Below, piece by piece: positions 1 through 8,227 of a stretch of DNA of 43,680 bases. Under the pieces are notes generated by a model. That model was not told the DNA's origin and did not search any database. It was given only the letters and a program-made list of their open reading frames with translations. Numbering within the stretch: position 1 is the stretch's first letter; each line of letters begins with the position of its first letter. Both the position numbers and the translations under genes were made by a program. This DNA is from Candidatus Coprenecus merdigallinarum (GTDB taxonomy: Bacteria; Bacteroidota; Bacteroidia; Bacteroidales; UBA932), in contig DVGV01000015.1 of assembly GCA_018712545.1 (NCBI GenBank), forward strand, positions 1-43,680. Direction: 5' to 3'.

Positions 1-758
1 TCGATGGCCCTCGCGTGGTCCTCCACGTAAAGCCAGTCGCGCACGTTCTCGCCCTTGCCGTACACCGGAAGGGGCCTGCGGTGCCGGATATTGTTGATGA
101 AAAGAGGTATCAGCTTCTCCGGGAACTGGTAGGGGCCGTAGTTGTTCGAGCAGTTCGTAACTATGGTAGGCATCCCGTAGGTGTCGTGGAAGGCCCGTAC
201 GAAATGGTCCGAAGAAGCCTTAGAGGCGCTGTAGGGGCTGTGGGGGCTGTATCGCGTGGTCTCGCAGAAGAACTCGTCCCCGTACACCTCGTGGGCGCTG
301 ATGTCCGAGTGAACACCCTCGGGATGGGTCAGCTCAAGGGCGCCGTACACCTCGTCGGTAGAGATGTGGTAGAAGCGCTTGCCCTCCCACTCCCCGTCCC
401 AGTGATGCTTGGCCGCCTGAAGCATGGAAAGGGTGCCAAGGACATTGGTCCTCGCGAAGGTGAACGGGTCCTTGATCGAGCGGTCCACATGGCTCTCGGC
501 AGCAAGGTGGATCACGCCGTCGATACCGTATTTCTCAAAGATTCCGCACACCGCCTCGAAGTCGCAGATGTCGGCACGCACGAACACGTAGTTCGGGGCC
601 TGCTCGATGTCCCTGAGGTTGGCCAGGTTGCCCGCGTAGGTCAGCTTGTCCAGGTTTACGATACGGTACTCGGGGTACTTGGTCACGAAAAGGCGCACGA
701 CGTGGCTCCCGATGAAGCCCGCACCGCCCGTTATCAGTATGTTGCGCTTGTATTCCAT
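1..758 (-). CDS. rfbB: dTDP-glucose 4,6-dehydratase, 3' end beyond window
   Basis: Converts dTDP-glucose to dTDP-4-keto-6-deoxyglucose, the second step of dTDP-L-rhamnose and related deoxysugar synthesis, in the cytoplasm. The first 252 residues are visible and the C-terminus runs off the left edge. The start [19 protein letters not shown] holds the GxxGxxG NAD-binding motif. The catalytic STDEVYG (Thr-Asp-Glu) and YSASK (YxxxK) motifs of the extended short-chain dehydrogenase family are both present, as is the typical [14 protein letters not shown] stretch. The ATG at 758 lies 11 bp after the rfbA stop, so the two are one transcript. Family assignment is secure. As the second sugar gene after upxY it most likely feeds the surface polysaccharide made by this locus. 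Confidence 0.95.
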   Translation of the reverse strand, partial: MEYKRNILITGGAGFIGSHVVRLFVTKYPEYRIVNLDKLTYAGNLANLRDIEQAPNYVFVRADICDFEAVCGIFEKYGIDGVIHLAAESHVDRSIKDPFTFARTNVLGTLSMLQAAKHHWDGEWEGKRFYHISTDEVYGALELTHPEGVHSDISAHEVYGDEFFCETTRYSPHSPYSASKASSDHFVRAFHDTYGMPTIVTNCSNNYGPYQFPEKLIPLFINNIRHRRPLPVYGKGENVRDWLYVEDHARAI

Positions 759-769
759 TGTCAGATGTA

Positions 770-1681
770 TTATTTGTCATGATGTTTCCTGGCCTCCCTC
801 TGCTCCATCTCGTCCGCGATGCGCAGCAGGTACTGACCGTACTGGTTCTTGCTCATGGGCCTGGCCGTCTCACGCAGGTGGGCCGGTGTGATCCAGCCGC
901 TGCGTATCGCGATGTCCTCCAGCGACGCCACCTTCTGACCCTGACGCTTCTCGATTACCTCGATGAACGTAGAGGCCTCGGCCAGAGAGTCATGAGTGCC
1001 GGTGTCCAGCCAGGCGAAGCCGCGGCCCAGGGTCTCCAGGCGGAGTCTGCCCCGCTCCAGGAACTCCTGGTTCACGGAGGTTATCTCCAGTTCTCCGCGG
1101 GCAGAGGGCCTCACATTGGCCGCAACGTCCACCACCTCGTTGGGATAGAAATAGAGACCGGTCACCGCATAATTGGACTTGGGATGCGTGGGCTTCTCCT
1201 CGATGCTCAGCACATTGCCCCTGCCGTCTATCTCCGCCACGCCGTAACGCTCGGGGTCCGCCACCCAGTAGCCGAACACCGTGGCCAGACTGTCGTTCTC
1301 CGCACGGAGAACCGCGCGGCGCAGCATAACGGTGAAGTAGCTGCCGTAAAAGATATTATCACCCAATACCAGGCAGACGGAGTCACTTCCGATGAACTCC
1401 CGGCCGATGATGAAGGCCTGCGCCAGGCCGTCCGGAGAGGGCTGCTCCGCGTACTCGAAACGCACCCCGAAAGCAGAGCCGTCACCCAGAAGACGCCTGA
1501 AGCCGGGAAGGTCCTCCGGGGTGGATATGATGAGAATCTCCCGGATACCCGAAAGCATCAGCACGGATATCGGGTAGTACACCATCGGTTTGTCATAGAT
1601 CGGGATCAGCTGCTTGCTGATGCCCTTCGTAATCGGATAAAGCCGGGTGCCTGAGCCGCCGGCCAGGACGATTCCTTTCAT
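770..1681 (-). CDS. rfbA: Glucose-1-phosphate thymidylyltransferase
   Basis: Makes dTDP-glucose from dTTP and glucose-1-phosphate, the first step of dTDP-deoxysugar synthesis. The 303-residue protein has the usual family length. It opens with the nucleotide-binding signature [20 protein letters not shown], followed by [10 protein letters not shown], and later carries VLGDNIFYG and [20 protein letters not shown], all typical of RmlA. It is followed 11 bp later by rfbB. Upstream is a 356-bp gap after the UpxZ-like gene with no clear promoter box, so expression probably comes by read-through from the upxY promoter, as in Bacteroides capsule loci where upxY and upxZ precede sugar genes. The call is secure; the polysaccharide product is unknown. 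Confidence 0.96.
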   Translation of the reverse strand: MKGIVLAGGSGTRLYPITKGISKQLIPIYDKPMVYYPISVLMLSGIREILIISTPEDLPGFRRLLGDGSAFGVRFEYAEQPSPDGLAQAFIIGREFIGSDSVCLVLGDNIFYGSYFTVMLRRAVLRAENDSLATVFGYWVADPERYGVAEIDGRGNVLSIEEKPTHPKSNYAVTGLYFYPNEVVDVAANVRPSARGELEITSVNQEFLERGRLRLETLGRGFAWLDTGTHDSLAEASTFIEVIEKRQGQKVASLEDIAIRSGWITPAHLRETARPMSKNQYGQYLLRIADEMEQREARKHHDK

Positions 1682-2037
1682 AGCTATTCAGATTTTTATT
1701 TGATAAAGTCGATTTTTCACTACGAACAATTTGTAACGGCAACACGCGCAGAAAATCAGAATCATTGTCCTCGTCTGAATTCCTTATATTCAATGGTCCA
1801 ACTGTTCCAGCAGAGTAATTTAGGTATTACGCGTTGTATTTTTTCTAAAGCTGCGGAAACTGTCGCTGAGAATCCGCATCGTAAGGTAAAAGAGTATATG
1901 CAGATGACCGACTCATCATCAAGTTTTTCACTTATACTATTTATGCGTTAAAATCGCATCAATAGTATTTGTTTCTGGAACTCCGCTCATTCCTCCGCAA
2001 ATCTCCAACCCTCTTTACCATCCCGGTAAAGAAACTT
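1682..2037. other. Intergenic region between upxZ-like gene and rfbA
   Basis: This 356-bp AT-rich stretch lies inside the putative polysaccharide transcript. I see no convincing gene: short frames on either strand lack family resemblance. I also see no TAnnTTTG promoter box facing rfbA. It does hold one strong imperfect hairpin at 1934-1968, listed separately. Confidence 0.6.
1934..1968. repeat. Strong hairpin in polysaccharide operon leader
   Basis: The outer arms ATACTATT (1934-1941) and AATAGTAT (1961-1968) are perfectly complementary. After one mismatch an inner 5-bp stem ATGCG/CGCAT follows, closing on the 7-nt loop TTAAAAT. It lies 7 bases or more outside the UpxZ-like gene's neighbourhood, between that gene and rfbA. 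Neither side has a clean U tract, so it is not a standard terminator. It could be a pause, processing or protein-binding site. The structure is seen directly; the role is unknown. Confidence 0.6.
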
Positions 2038-2430
2038 TCACTCTGGCCACCCCAAATCCTCAGCCAGACGGCGGACAGCCGCTGCCCGCGGATCATCGGA
2101 GGGGGCGGAGGCATCCAGGAGGGCGGTGCACTCGGGAGTGGCGAGGATGGATTGGGCGAGGGTGCGGCAGATGCGCTCCCGGTCGGGATCGGGAACGGAG
2201 GCGGCATCGAGGGTGACTGCGAACATCGCGGAGATGAGGCTGCAGCGTTCGGTGAGGCCTTCGGCTGAGGCGAGGCGGGTGCGGAGGTCGTCGAACAGAC
2301 GCTCGCGGCGGAGGCTCAGTCTGCCGGCGAGGTCCGGGTCGCCGTCAAAGCAGCGGGAGGCCGCCCTGCGCCACTGGGCGACTAGGTCGGCGGCTTCAGC
2401 CAGTATGCAGTTGTCGGTATTTGTCTGCAT
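2038..2430 (-). CDS. Small protein in the UpxZ position of a polysaccharide locus
   Basis: A 130-residue cytoplasmic, helix-rich, acidic protein encoded 12 bp after upxY. In Bacteroides capsule loci the second gene is upxZ, whose product inhibits antitermination by UpxY proteins of other loci so that one capsule dominates. Length, position and overall pattern (an N-terminal helix, a LSLRRERLFDDLRTRL helix, an LC-like SLISAMFAVTL core) fit a diverged UpxZ. I cannot show homology by eye, and no catalytic motif is visible. A sensitive profile search against the UpxZ family (PF06603) would settle it. If that fails, it is a lineage-specific hypothetical protein. Confidence 0.55.
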   Translation of the reverse strand: MQTNTDNCILAEAADLVAQWRRAASRCFDGDPDLAGRLSLRRERLFDDLRTRLASAEGLTERCSLISAMFAVTLDAASVPDPDRERICRTLAQSILATPECTALLDASAPSDDPRAAAVRRLAEDLGWPE

Positions 2431-2442
2431 TCAGATAGGTTT

Positions 2443-3000
2443 CTAGATTTTCTCCACCTGCGCTGGAGTCAGTTCCGTAGTGGCGACTGCTGCCACCATG
2501 TCGATTTTCACTACCACTCTCCTGCCGCGGCCTCCCTGCAGGCGCATGAACGTGCCTTCGACTCCCGCCAGAGGTCCGTCTATGATACGGACCCGGTCTC
2601 CCAGGGAAAGATTGACAGCCGCCGGATCCAGAAAGAGAGCCGGTTTGTCTCCTTCTCCGATCACACGGATGAAGCTTTCCATCTGGCGGTCAGGTACTAC
2701 CATAATCTCTCTCTGCCCGTCACGCACACAGGTTGCATAACGCAGGTAAGGCAGTCTGTAGGTCTTGATACCGTCTATGACGCTGCGCTCGGAGTGCACG
2801 AAAAGGAAATTATGCACCAGAGGGACCGTCACCTTGCAGAAACGGCCGCGGGCATTGCGCCGGCGGAGAGTCTGCACGGGCAGATAGGTCTCTACGCCAA
2901 GGGCATCCATACTCTGCTTGGCCGCCACCTCGCGCTGATACGTGACACGCATCACGTACCACTTGTGTCCGTTCTCTGCAGAAGAGGTGCTGTCTTCCAT
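2443..3000 (-). CDS. upxY: UpxY-family NusG-like transcription antiterminator
   Basis: A specialised NusG paralogue of 185 residues. The N-terminal NGN domain begins at KWYVMRVTYQREVAAKQ and contains the ETYLPVQTLRRR and PLVHNFLFVHS segments typical of the UpxY/RfaH-like group. The C-terminal KOW domain has GDRVRIIDGPLAGVEGTF. By family knowledge such proteins bind RNA polymerase in the 5' leader of their own polysaccharide operon and prevent premature termination. The gene is first in the operon and lies about 145 nt downstream of the expected start from the promoter at 3152-3159, so a leader with several hairpins precedes it. The UpxZ-like gene and rfbAB follow. The call is strong; the cognate polysaccharide lies mostly outside the window. 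Confidence 0.9.
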   Translation of the reverse strand: MEDSTSSAENGHKWYVMRVTYQREVAAKQSMDALGVETYLPVQTLRRRNARGRFCKVTVPLVHNFLFVHSERSVIDGIKTYRLPYLRYATCVRDGQREIMVVPDRQMESFIRVIGEGDKPALFLDPAAVNLSLGDRVRIIDGPLAGVEGTFMRLQGGRGRRVVVKIDMVAAVATTELTPAQVEKI

Positions 3001-3107
3001 GCAATTTCTAAGTATGTATAATGAAAAGGGACACCAAAAGACGTGTAAGTTAAAGTCTTTCAGCTAGTTTCACGGACACCACAGCCATTCTGCGGGTCCG
3101 GGAGGGG

Positions 3108-3135
3108 TGCCGTCTCTGCGTAGGAGACGGCACAT
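3108..3135 (+). repeat. Left 28-bp inverted repeat of putative invertible promoter
   Basis: This 28-bp arm is the exact reverse complement of 3258-3285. It is also internally palindromic: TGCCGTCTC and GAGACGGCA pair across the 7-nt loop TGCGTAG. The loop is asymmetric and appears reversed in the other arm, which shows that the two arms are truly inverted copies and not two similar terminators. The arm lies in the expected 5' leader of upxY. Confidence 0.85.
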
Positions 3136-3257
3136 CTTTGTTACTAGTGTGCAAATCTAGTATTTTTTTCATATCAACTGCAATAATAATTCAATAAAAG
3201 TTGTAAAATTTATAGAATTTGAAAGATTTTCTCTTGATACTTAATTCTTTATCAACC
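3136..3257. other. Putative invertible promoter segment
   Basis: This is a 122-bp AT-rich segment between two perfect 28-bp inverted repeats upstream of upxY. Bacteroides capsule loci are known to have promoters on inverted-repeat-bounded segments of similar size that are flipped by site-specific recombinases. The only good promoter box inside points to upxY. Inversion itself is inferred from structure, not seen. Confidence 0.75.
3152..3159 (-). promoter_or_regulatory. Promoter of the polysaccharide operon, on invertible segment
   Basis: Read on the minus strand the box is TAGATTTG, matching the Bacteroidota -7 consensus TAnnTTTG. A TTG lies 21 bp upstream, near the -33 position. Transcription would start near 3146 and proceed left through the left arm into upxY, so the locus is drawn in the ON orientation. 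It lies in the 122-bp segment 3136-3257 between the 28-bp inverted repeats. Confidence 0.75.
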
Positions 3258-3285
3258 ATGTGCCGTCTCCTACGCAGAGACGGCA
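3258..3285 (-). repeat. Right 28-bp inverted repeat of putative invertible promoter
   Basis: Exact reverse complement of 3108-3135. On the + strand it forms part of a 31-bp perfect hairpin, 3258-3288 (12-bp arms, 7-nt loop CTACGCA), followed by CTTTTT. It would therefore act as an intrinsic terminator for rightward transcription, which is the direction the promoter would take after inversion. Confidence 0.85.
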
Positions 3286-3294
3286 CATCTTTTT
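3258..3294 (+). terminator. Terminator-like hairpin at right inverted repeat
   Basis: Perfect 12-bp arms ATGTGCCGTCTC and GAGACGGCACAT enclose a 7-nt loop and are followed on the + strand by CTTTTT. It could stop rightward transcripts from the invertible segment before they reach 3528. Confidence 0.65.
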
Positions 3295-3470
3295 ATGACA
3301 TCTGCGCCCGTCATACCTGGGCCACCACCGCCCGCAACAGGGATGTCCTGGCTCCCCTCAACCGGATGGCAAGGGGACTGCATAGGTCCGCCTGCAATGT
3401 TCCCATCATCGGCGTCGCCATGGCTGAAGTCACACCTGACCTTATCGAGATGCTGGAATTACTTGAATAT
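3289..3470 (+). pseudogene. Remnant of a tyrosine recombinase C-terminus
   Basis: The frame starting at 3291 reads FYDICARHTWATTARNRDV, which resembles the R-H-x-x-A-T box II of phage-integrase-family recombinases (Arg codon 3309-3311, His codon 3312-3314). The residues after it only loosely follow the usual LGH...TxxIYL pattern: they read ARGLHRSACNVP and AEVTPDLIEML, without the catalytic tyrosine. The N-terminal three quarters of such a gene is absent. Tyrosine recombinases that invert capsule promoters often lie next to upxY loci in Bacteroides, so this may be a decayed local invertase. The match is judged by eye; the alternative is chance resemblance. Confidence 0.5.
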
Positions 3471-3476
3471 ATTTGT

Positions 3477-3484
3477 TATCTTTG
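3477..3484 (+). promoter_or_regulatory. Putative -7 box upstream of the DUF4143 ATPase gene
   Basis: TATCTTTG matches the Bacteroidota TAnnTTTG box and lies 43 bp before the ATG at 3528. No good TTG is found at the expected -33 spacing, so only half of the promoter is supported. Confidence 0.45.
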
Positions 3485-3527
3485 CATTGAGTAAAAATAC
3501 TAAGTTTGCTGAGTAAAATGTAATACT

Positions 3528-4712
3528 ATGTATAAACGAGCAGAATACCAAGTAATTACAGATAGACTACAAGAACCGCGGAAGTTCATCCAAGTGGTGA
3601 TGGGCGCCCGTCAGGTAGGCAAGTCCACTGTAGTCAAGCAAGTGCTTCAAGATCTGGACATGCCTTATCAGTTTTTTTCTGCCGACAACGTTCCGGCTAC
3701 GAAGAGTGCGTGGATTTCAGATTGCTGGGCAGCTGTGCGCAGCTTGATGGAGAATCGGGAATTGAAGAGCATCATCCTTGTAATTGACGAGATACAGAAG
3801 ATTGCCGACTGGAGCGAGGCGGTGAAAAAGGAATGGGACGATGATACGTTTCACGACCGCAATATCAAAGTATTGCTTTTAGGAAGCAGCCGTATATTGC
3901 TGGAGAAGGGGTTGTCCGAGTCCTTGGCAGGGCGGTTTGAAGAAATACGCATGAGTCATTGGAGCTATCGGGAGATGCAGGAATGCTTCGGCTTTTCACT
4001 TGGCCAATACTTGTTTTATGGAGGCTATCCCGGTGCTGCTACTTTGATTGGCGATGAAGACCGTTTCGGGCAATACATCCAGTCGGCTATCATTGAGGCT
4101 ACTATCAATAAAGACATTCTGATGGATACACCGATCAGCAAGCCAGCCCTGCTTCGCCAGACCTTTGAGTTGGGTGCTGCCTATTCTGGGGAGCTGCTTT
4201 CTTTGAATAAAATGTTAGGTTCGCTCCAAGATGCCGGAAACACAGTGACCTTGGCCGGATATATCAATCTGCTGGATGAAAGCGGATTGCTGCGTGGTCT
4301 TCAGAAATTCAGTACAGATATGGCCCGGAGACGCGCCAGCATCCCCAAATTTCAGGTGTACAACAATGCCTTGAAGATGGTGTATAGTCCGCAGACTTTT
4401 GAGCTGGCGATACTTGACCGTAAGTCATGGGGACGTATCTTTGAGTCGGGCATCGGCGCCTGGTTGGTAAGCCAAGCCTTCGTACATCGTTTTGAAGTAT
4501 TCTATTGGCGTGAGCGGGATGATGAAGTGGACTTTATACTGCGCAAGAAAGGTTCGGTGGTCGCCATCGAGGTGAAAAGCAACGGGGAGAAACGGACGGA
4601 AGGGTTGGATAAATTCCGTAAGATATTCAACCCGCAAGCGGCATTTATTGTAGGTGATGGAGGCATCAGTGCGGAAGATTTTCTTTCGATGGATCTGAGA
4701 AAGCTGTTTTGA
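3528..4712 (+). CDS. ATP-binding protein, AAA_14/DUF4143 family
   Basis: A 394-residue protein of the common AAA-type ATPase family with a C-terminal DUF4143 module. Walker A is GARQVGKST at residues 26-34 and Walker B is IILVIDEIQ with Asp87-Glu88. Near the C-terminus, DDEVDFILRKKGSVVAIEVKS has the spacing of a PD-(D/E)xK nuclease-like core. The cellular role of the family is unknown; it is frequent on mobile or strain-variable DNA. The gene is visibly poorer in G+C than recQ, pckA and the capsule genes, and it stands alone between two gene groups of opposite orientation, which suggests acquisition. The start ATG 3528 fits the promoter box at 3477. It converges with recQ, leaving only 6 bp between stop codons. 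Confidence 0.9.
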   Translation: MYKRAEYQVITDRLQEPRKFIQVVMGARQVGKSTVVKQVLQDLDMPYQFFSADNVPATKSAWISDCWAAVRSLMENRELKSIILVIDEIQKIADWSEAVKKEWDDDTFHDRNIKVLLLGSSRILLEKGLSESLAGRFEEIRMSHWSYREMQECFGFSLGQYLFYGGYPGAATLIGDEDRFGQYIQSAIIEATINKDILMDTPISKPALLRQTFELGAAYSGELLSLNKMLGSLQDAGNTVTLAGYINLLDESGLLRGLQKFSTDMARRRASIPKFQVYNNALKMVYSPQTFELAILDRKSWGRIFESGIGAWLVSQAFVHRFEVFYWRERDDEVDFILRKKGSVVAIEVKSNGEKRTEGLDKFRKIFNPQAAFIVGDGGISAEDFLSMDLRKLF

Positions 4713-4718
4713 ATTCGC

Positions 4719-6452
4719 TCAGAACAGCAGTCCCGCCTGCTCAGGCGCACAAAGGTCGCATATCCCGCACGGCCGGCACTGCTCCTGTCCGAAATACGCC
4801 GAGAGCCTGCGGGAACGGCATGCCGACTGAGCGGCGGAGCGGTCGCTCATGGGAGAGATGTAGGTATATACGGCATCGAGACGTTCCTTGAAGAGACGCT
4901 TGCGCTGCTCGTAGTTCTTCTCGGAGAGGTACAGGTTGCCCGGCGTAAGGCGCTCGCCGGCAAAACAGATGAGAGGCGAGCGGGCCCTGGGCACATAGCG
5001 CAGCACATGGGAGCGGGAGAGCTGCAGGAGCCTGAGCTTGACAGTGCGGACCGGCAGCATGGTCACTCGGGCTATGTAGTCCTCATCTATCGCGACCATA
5101 TGCGAGAACAGGCCGGGATAGATGCGCATCAGGGACTTCACGAAGGTATCCAGGGCCTGATCGGCAAGCTGGATGCGGTAGAGGTCGTCCCGGTTGACGG
5201 TGAACATGATGCGTGTCGGGTTGTCTATCTCGTCGGTGACGCTCCAGTAGCCGGCGGTCTCGATGTACTTGATGGCGTTGTAGGCCGTGGCGGCGTTGAG
5301 CCGGAAGTGACGGACGAACTCCATGAGGTTGAACTTGTAGACGGCTCCGGCCCCGTCCTCGTAGGCGATGTTGAAGAACTTGTACATCTTCTGATAGATG
5401 TCCGCTATGTAGTCCAGGCCTGGGAAAGTGGTCTGATATATGGCCTCGAGACGCTTGAGGTCCGACTTGTTCCACAGCAGCACGGCCCATGAGCGCAGCC
5501 CGTCACGTCCGGCCCGGCCGGCCTCCTGGTAGTAGGACTCCACGGCCTCAGGCACGTCAAAGTGACAGACGAACCGCACGTCCGGCTTGTCGATGCCCAT
5601 GCCGAAGGCATTGGTGGCGGCGATCACGCGCAGTTCTCCCCTCTTCCACCGCTCCTGCACGGCATTCCGTTCCTCCTTGCTCAGCCCCGCGTGGTAGAAC
5701 CCCGCATCCACCCCCTGCGACTGCAGGAATGCCGCGATGTCCCGCGCCGCCTTCCTCTCCCGTACATACACTATCCCCGTACCCTGCACGGCACCGCACA
5801 CAGACAGCAGCGCCCCGAATTTGTCCTCGGTCTTCCTCACTATATACGATAGGTTGGGCCGCTCGAAGCCGGAGCAGATGATATTGTCCTTGGGGAAATG
5901 CAGTTTCTCCTCGATATCCTTCGCGACTGACGGAGTGGCAGTGGCTGTCAGTGCGATTACCGGCACCCCGGGCAGCAGTTCCCTGATATCGGCTATCTGA
6001 AGGTAGTCCGGCCTGAAGTCGTAGCCCCACTGGGAGATGCAGTGCGCCTCGTCGACCACCAGGAAGCTCACCTGCATCTTCTGCACCCTCTTCCGGAAAA
6101 TCTCGGTGCGCAGGCGCTCAGGGGAGAGGTAGAGGAACTTGTAATCGCCGTAGACGGCATTGTCGAGGGTGAGGTCTATCTCCCTGCGGGTCATGCCGGA
6201 ATGGACGGCGAGGGCCTTGATGCCCCGGGCGCGGAGATTCTGTACCTGGTCCTTTATCAGGGAGATAAGCGGGGACACGACGATGGCAAGCCCTTCCCTC
6301 ATCATGGCCGGAAGCTGGAAGCACAGCGACTTTCCTCCCCCCGTCGGCAGGATGGCCAGCACGTCCTCTCCAGCCAGTGCGGAGGCAATGATCTCCTCCT
6401 GCTTTGGACGGAACGACGTATATCCCCAATATTTTCTTAATATTTCTTTCAC
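4719..6452 (-). CDS. recQ: ATP-dependent DNA helicase RecQ, no HRDC domain
   Basis: 3'-5' DNA helicase for recombination repair and fork maintenance. Motifs: FRPKQEEII (motif 0), LPTGGGKS Walker A, VVDEAHCISQWGYDFRPDY (DEAH motif and RecQ aromatic-rich loop), TATATP, and YQEAGRAGRDG (motif VI). The RecQ zinc-binding domain ends in four cysteines (CRSRR...CRPCGICDLC). The protein stops shortly after, so the HRDC domain of longer RecQ proteins is missing. I chose GTG at 6452: it gives VKEILRKYWGY, matching family N-termini. The frame is open to an ATG at 6512, but a TATCTTTG promoter box at 6458-6465 overlaps that extension. The GTG start implies an almost leaderless mRNA; if transcription begins further up, the 6512 start remains possible. 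Confidence 0.93.
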   Translation of the reverse strand: MKEILRKYWGYTSFRPKQEEIIASALAGEDVLAILPTGGGKSLCFQLPAMMREGLAIVVSPLISLIKDQVQNLRARGIKALAVHSGMTRREIDLTLDNAVYGDYKFLYLSPERLRTEIFRKRVQKMQVSFLVVDEAHCISQWGYDFRPDYLQIADIRELLPGVPVIALTATATPSVAKDIEEKLHFPKDNIICSGFERPNLSYIVRKTEDKFGALLSVCGAVQGTGIVYVRERKAARDIAAFLQSQGVDAGFYHAGLSKEERNAVQERWKRGELRVIAATNAFGMGIDKPDVRFVCHFDVPEAVESYYQEAGRAGRDGLRSWAVLLWNKSDLKRLEAIYQTTFPGLDYIADIYQKMYKFFNIAYEDGAGAVYKFNLMEFVRHFRLNAATAYNAIKYIETAGYWSVTDEIDNPTRIMFTVNRDDLYRIQLADQALDTFVKSLMRIYPGLFSHMVAIDEDYIARVTMLPVRTVKLRLLQLSRSHVLRYVPRARSPLICFAGERLTPGNLYLSEKNYEQRKRLFKERLDAVYTYISPMSDRSAAQSACRSRRLSAYFGQEQCRPCGICDLCAPEQAGLLF

Positions 6453-6457
6453 TTTGG

Positions 6458-6465
6458 CAAAGATA
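6458..6465 (-). promoter_or_regulatory. Promoter box of recQ
   Basis: On the minus strand this reads TATCTTTG, a full TAnnTTTG match, only 5 bp before the GTG at 6452. Initiation would fall on or next to the start codon. A clear -33 TTG at the usual spacing is not evident. Confidence 0.5.
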
Positions 6466-6561
6466 ATGAATATTTTGGCAAAATATTTGCATACGGTGCG
6501 TGTGGACCACAAGATTTTTTACGGATATTGATTATTTAAATAAACTTAACAACGTAACACA

Positions 6562-8166
<1,605 letters not shown>

Positions 8167-8186
8167 ATTTCTGACAGAATAAATAG

Positions 8187-8222
8187 AGGCTGTGCTGAGT
8201 GATTCCCGGCACAGCCTTTTTA
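8187..8222 (+). terminator. Rho-independent terminator after pckA
   Basis: AGGCTGTGC (8187-8195) pairs perfectly with GCACAGCCT (8209-8217), loop 13 nt, and is followed by a T run. It ends 5 bp before the next start codon. Confidence 0.88.
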
Positions 8223-8227
8223 ATTTT

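Noticed and set aside
1700-1951. 83-codon + frame in the gap upstream of rfbA
   Set aside because: Low-complexity AT-rich sequence on the strand opposite the operon; no motif or start signal.
3108-3294. Two independent transcription terminators only
   Set aside because: Possible for each hairpin alone, but the asymmetric 7-nt loop is exactly reversed between copies and a promoter lies between, which fits inverted recombination arms better.
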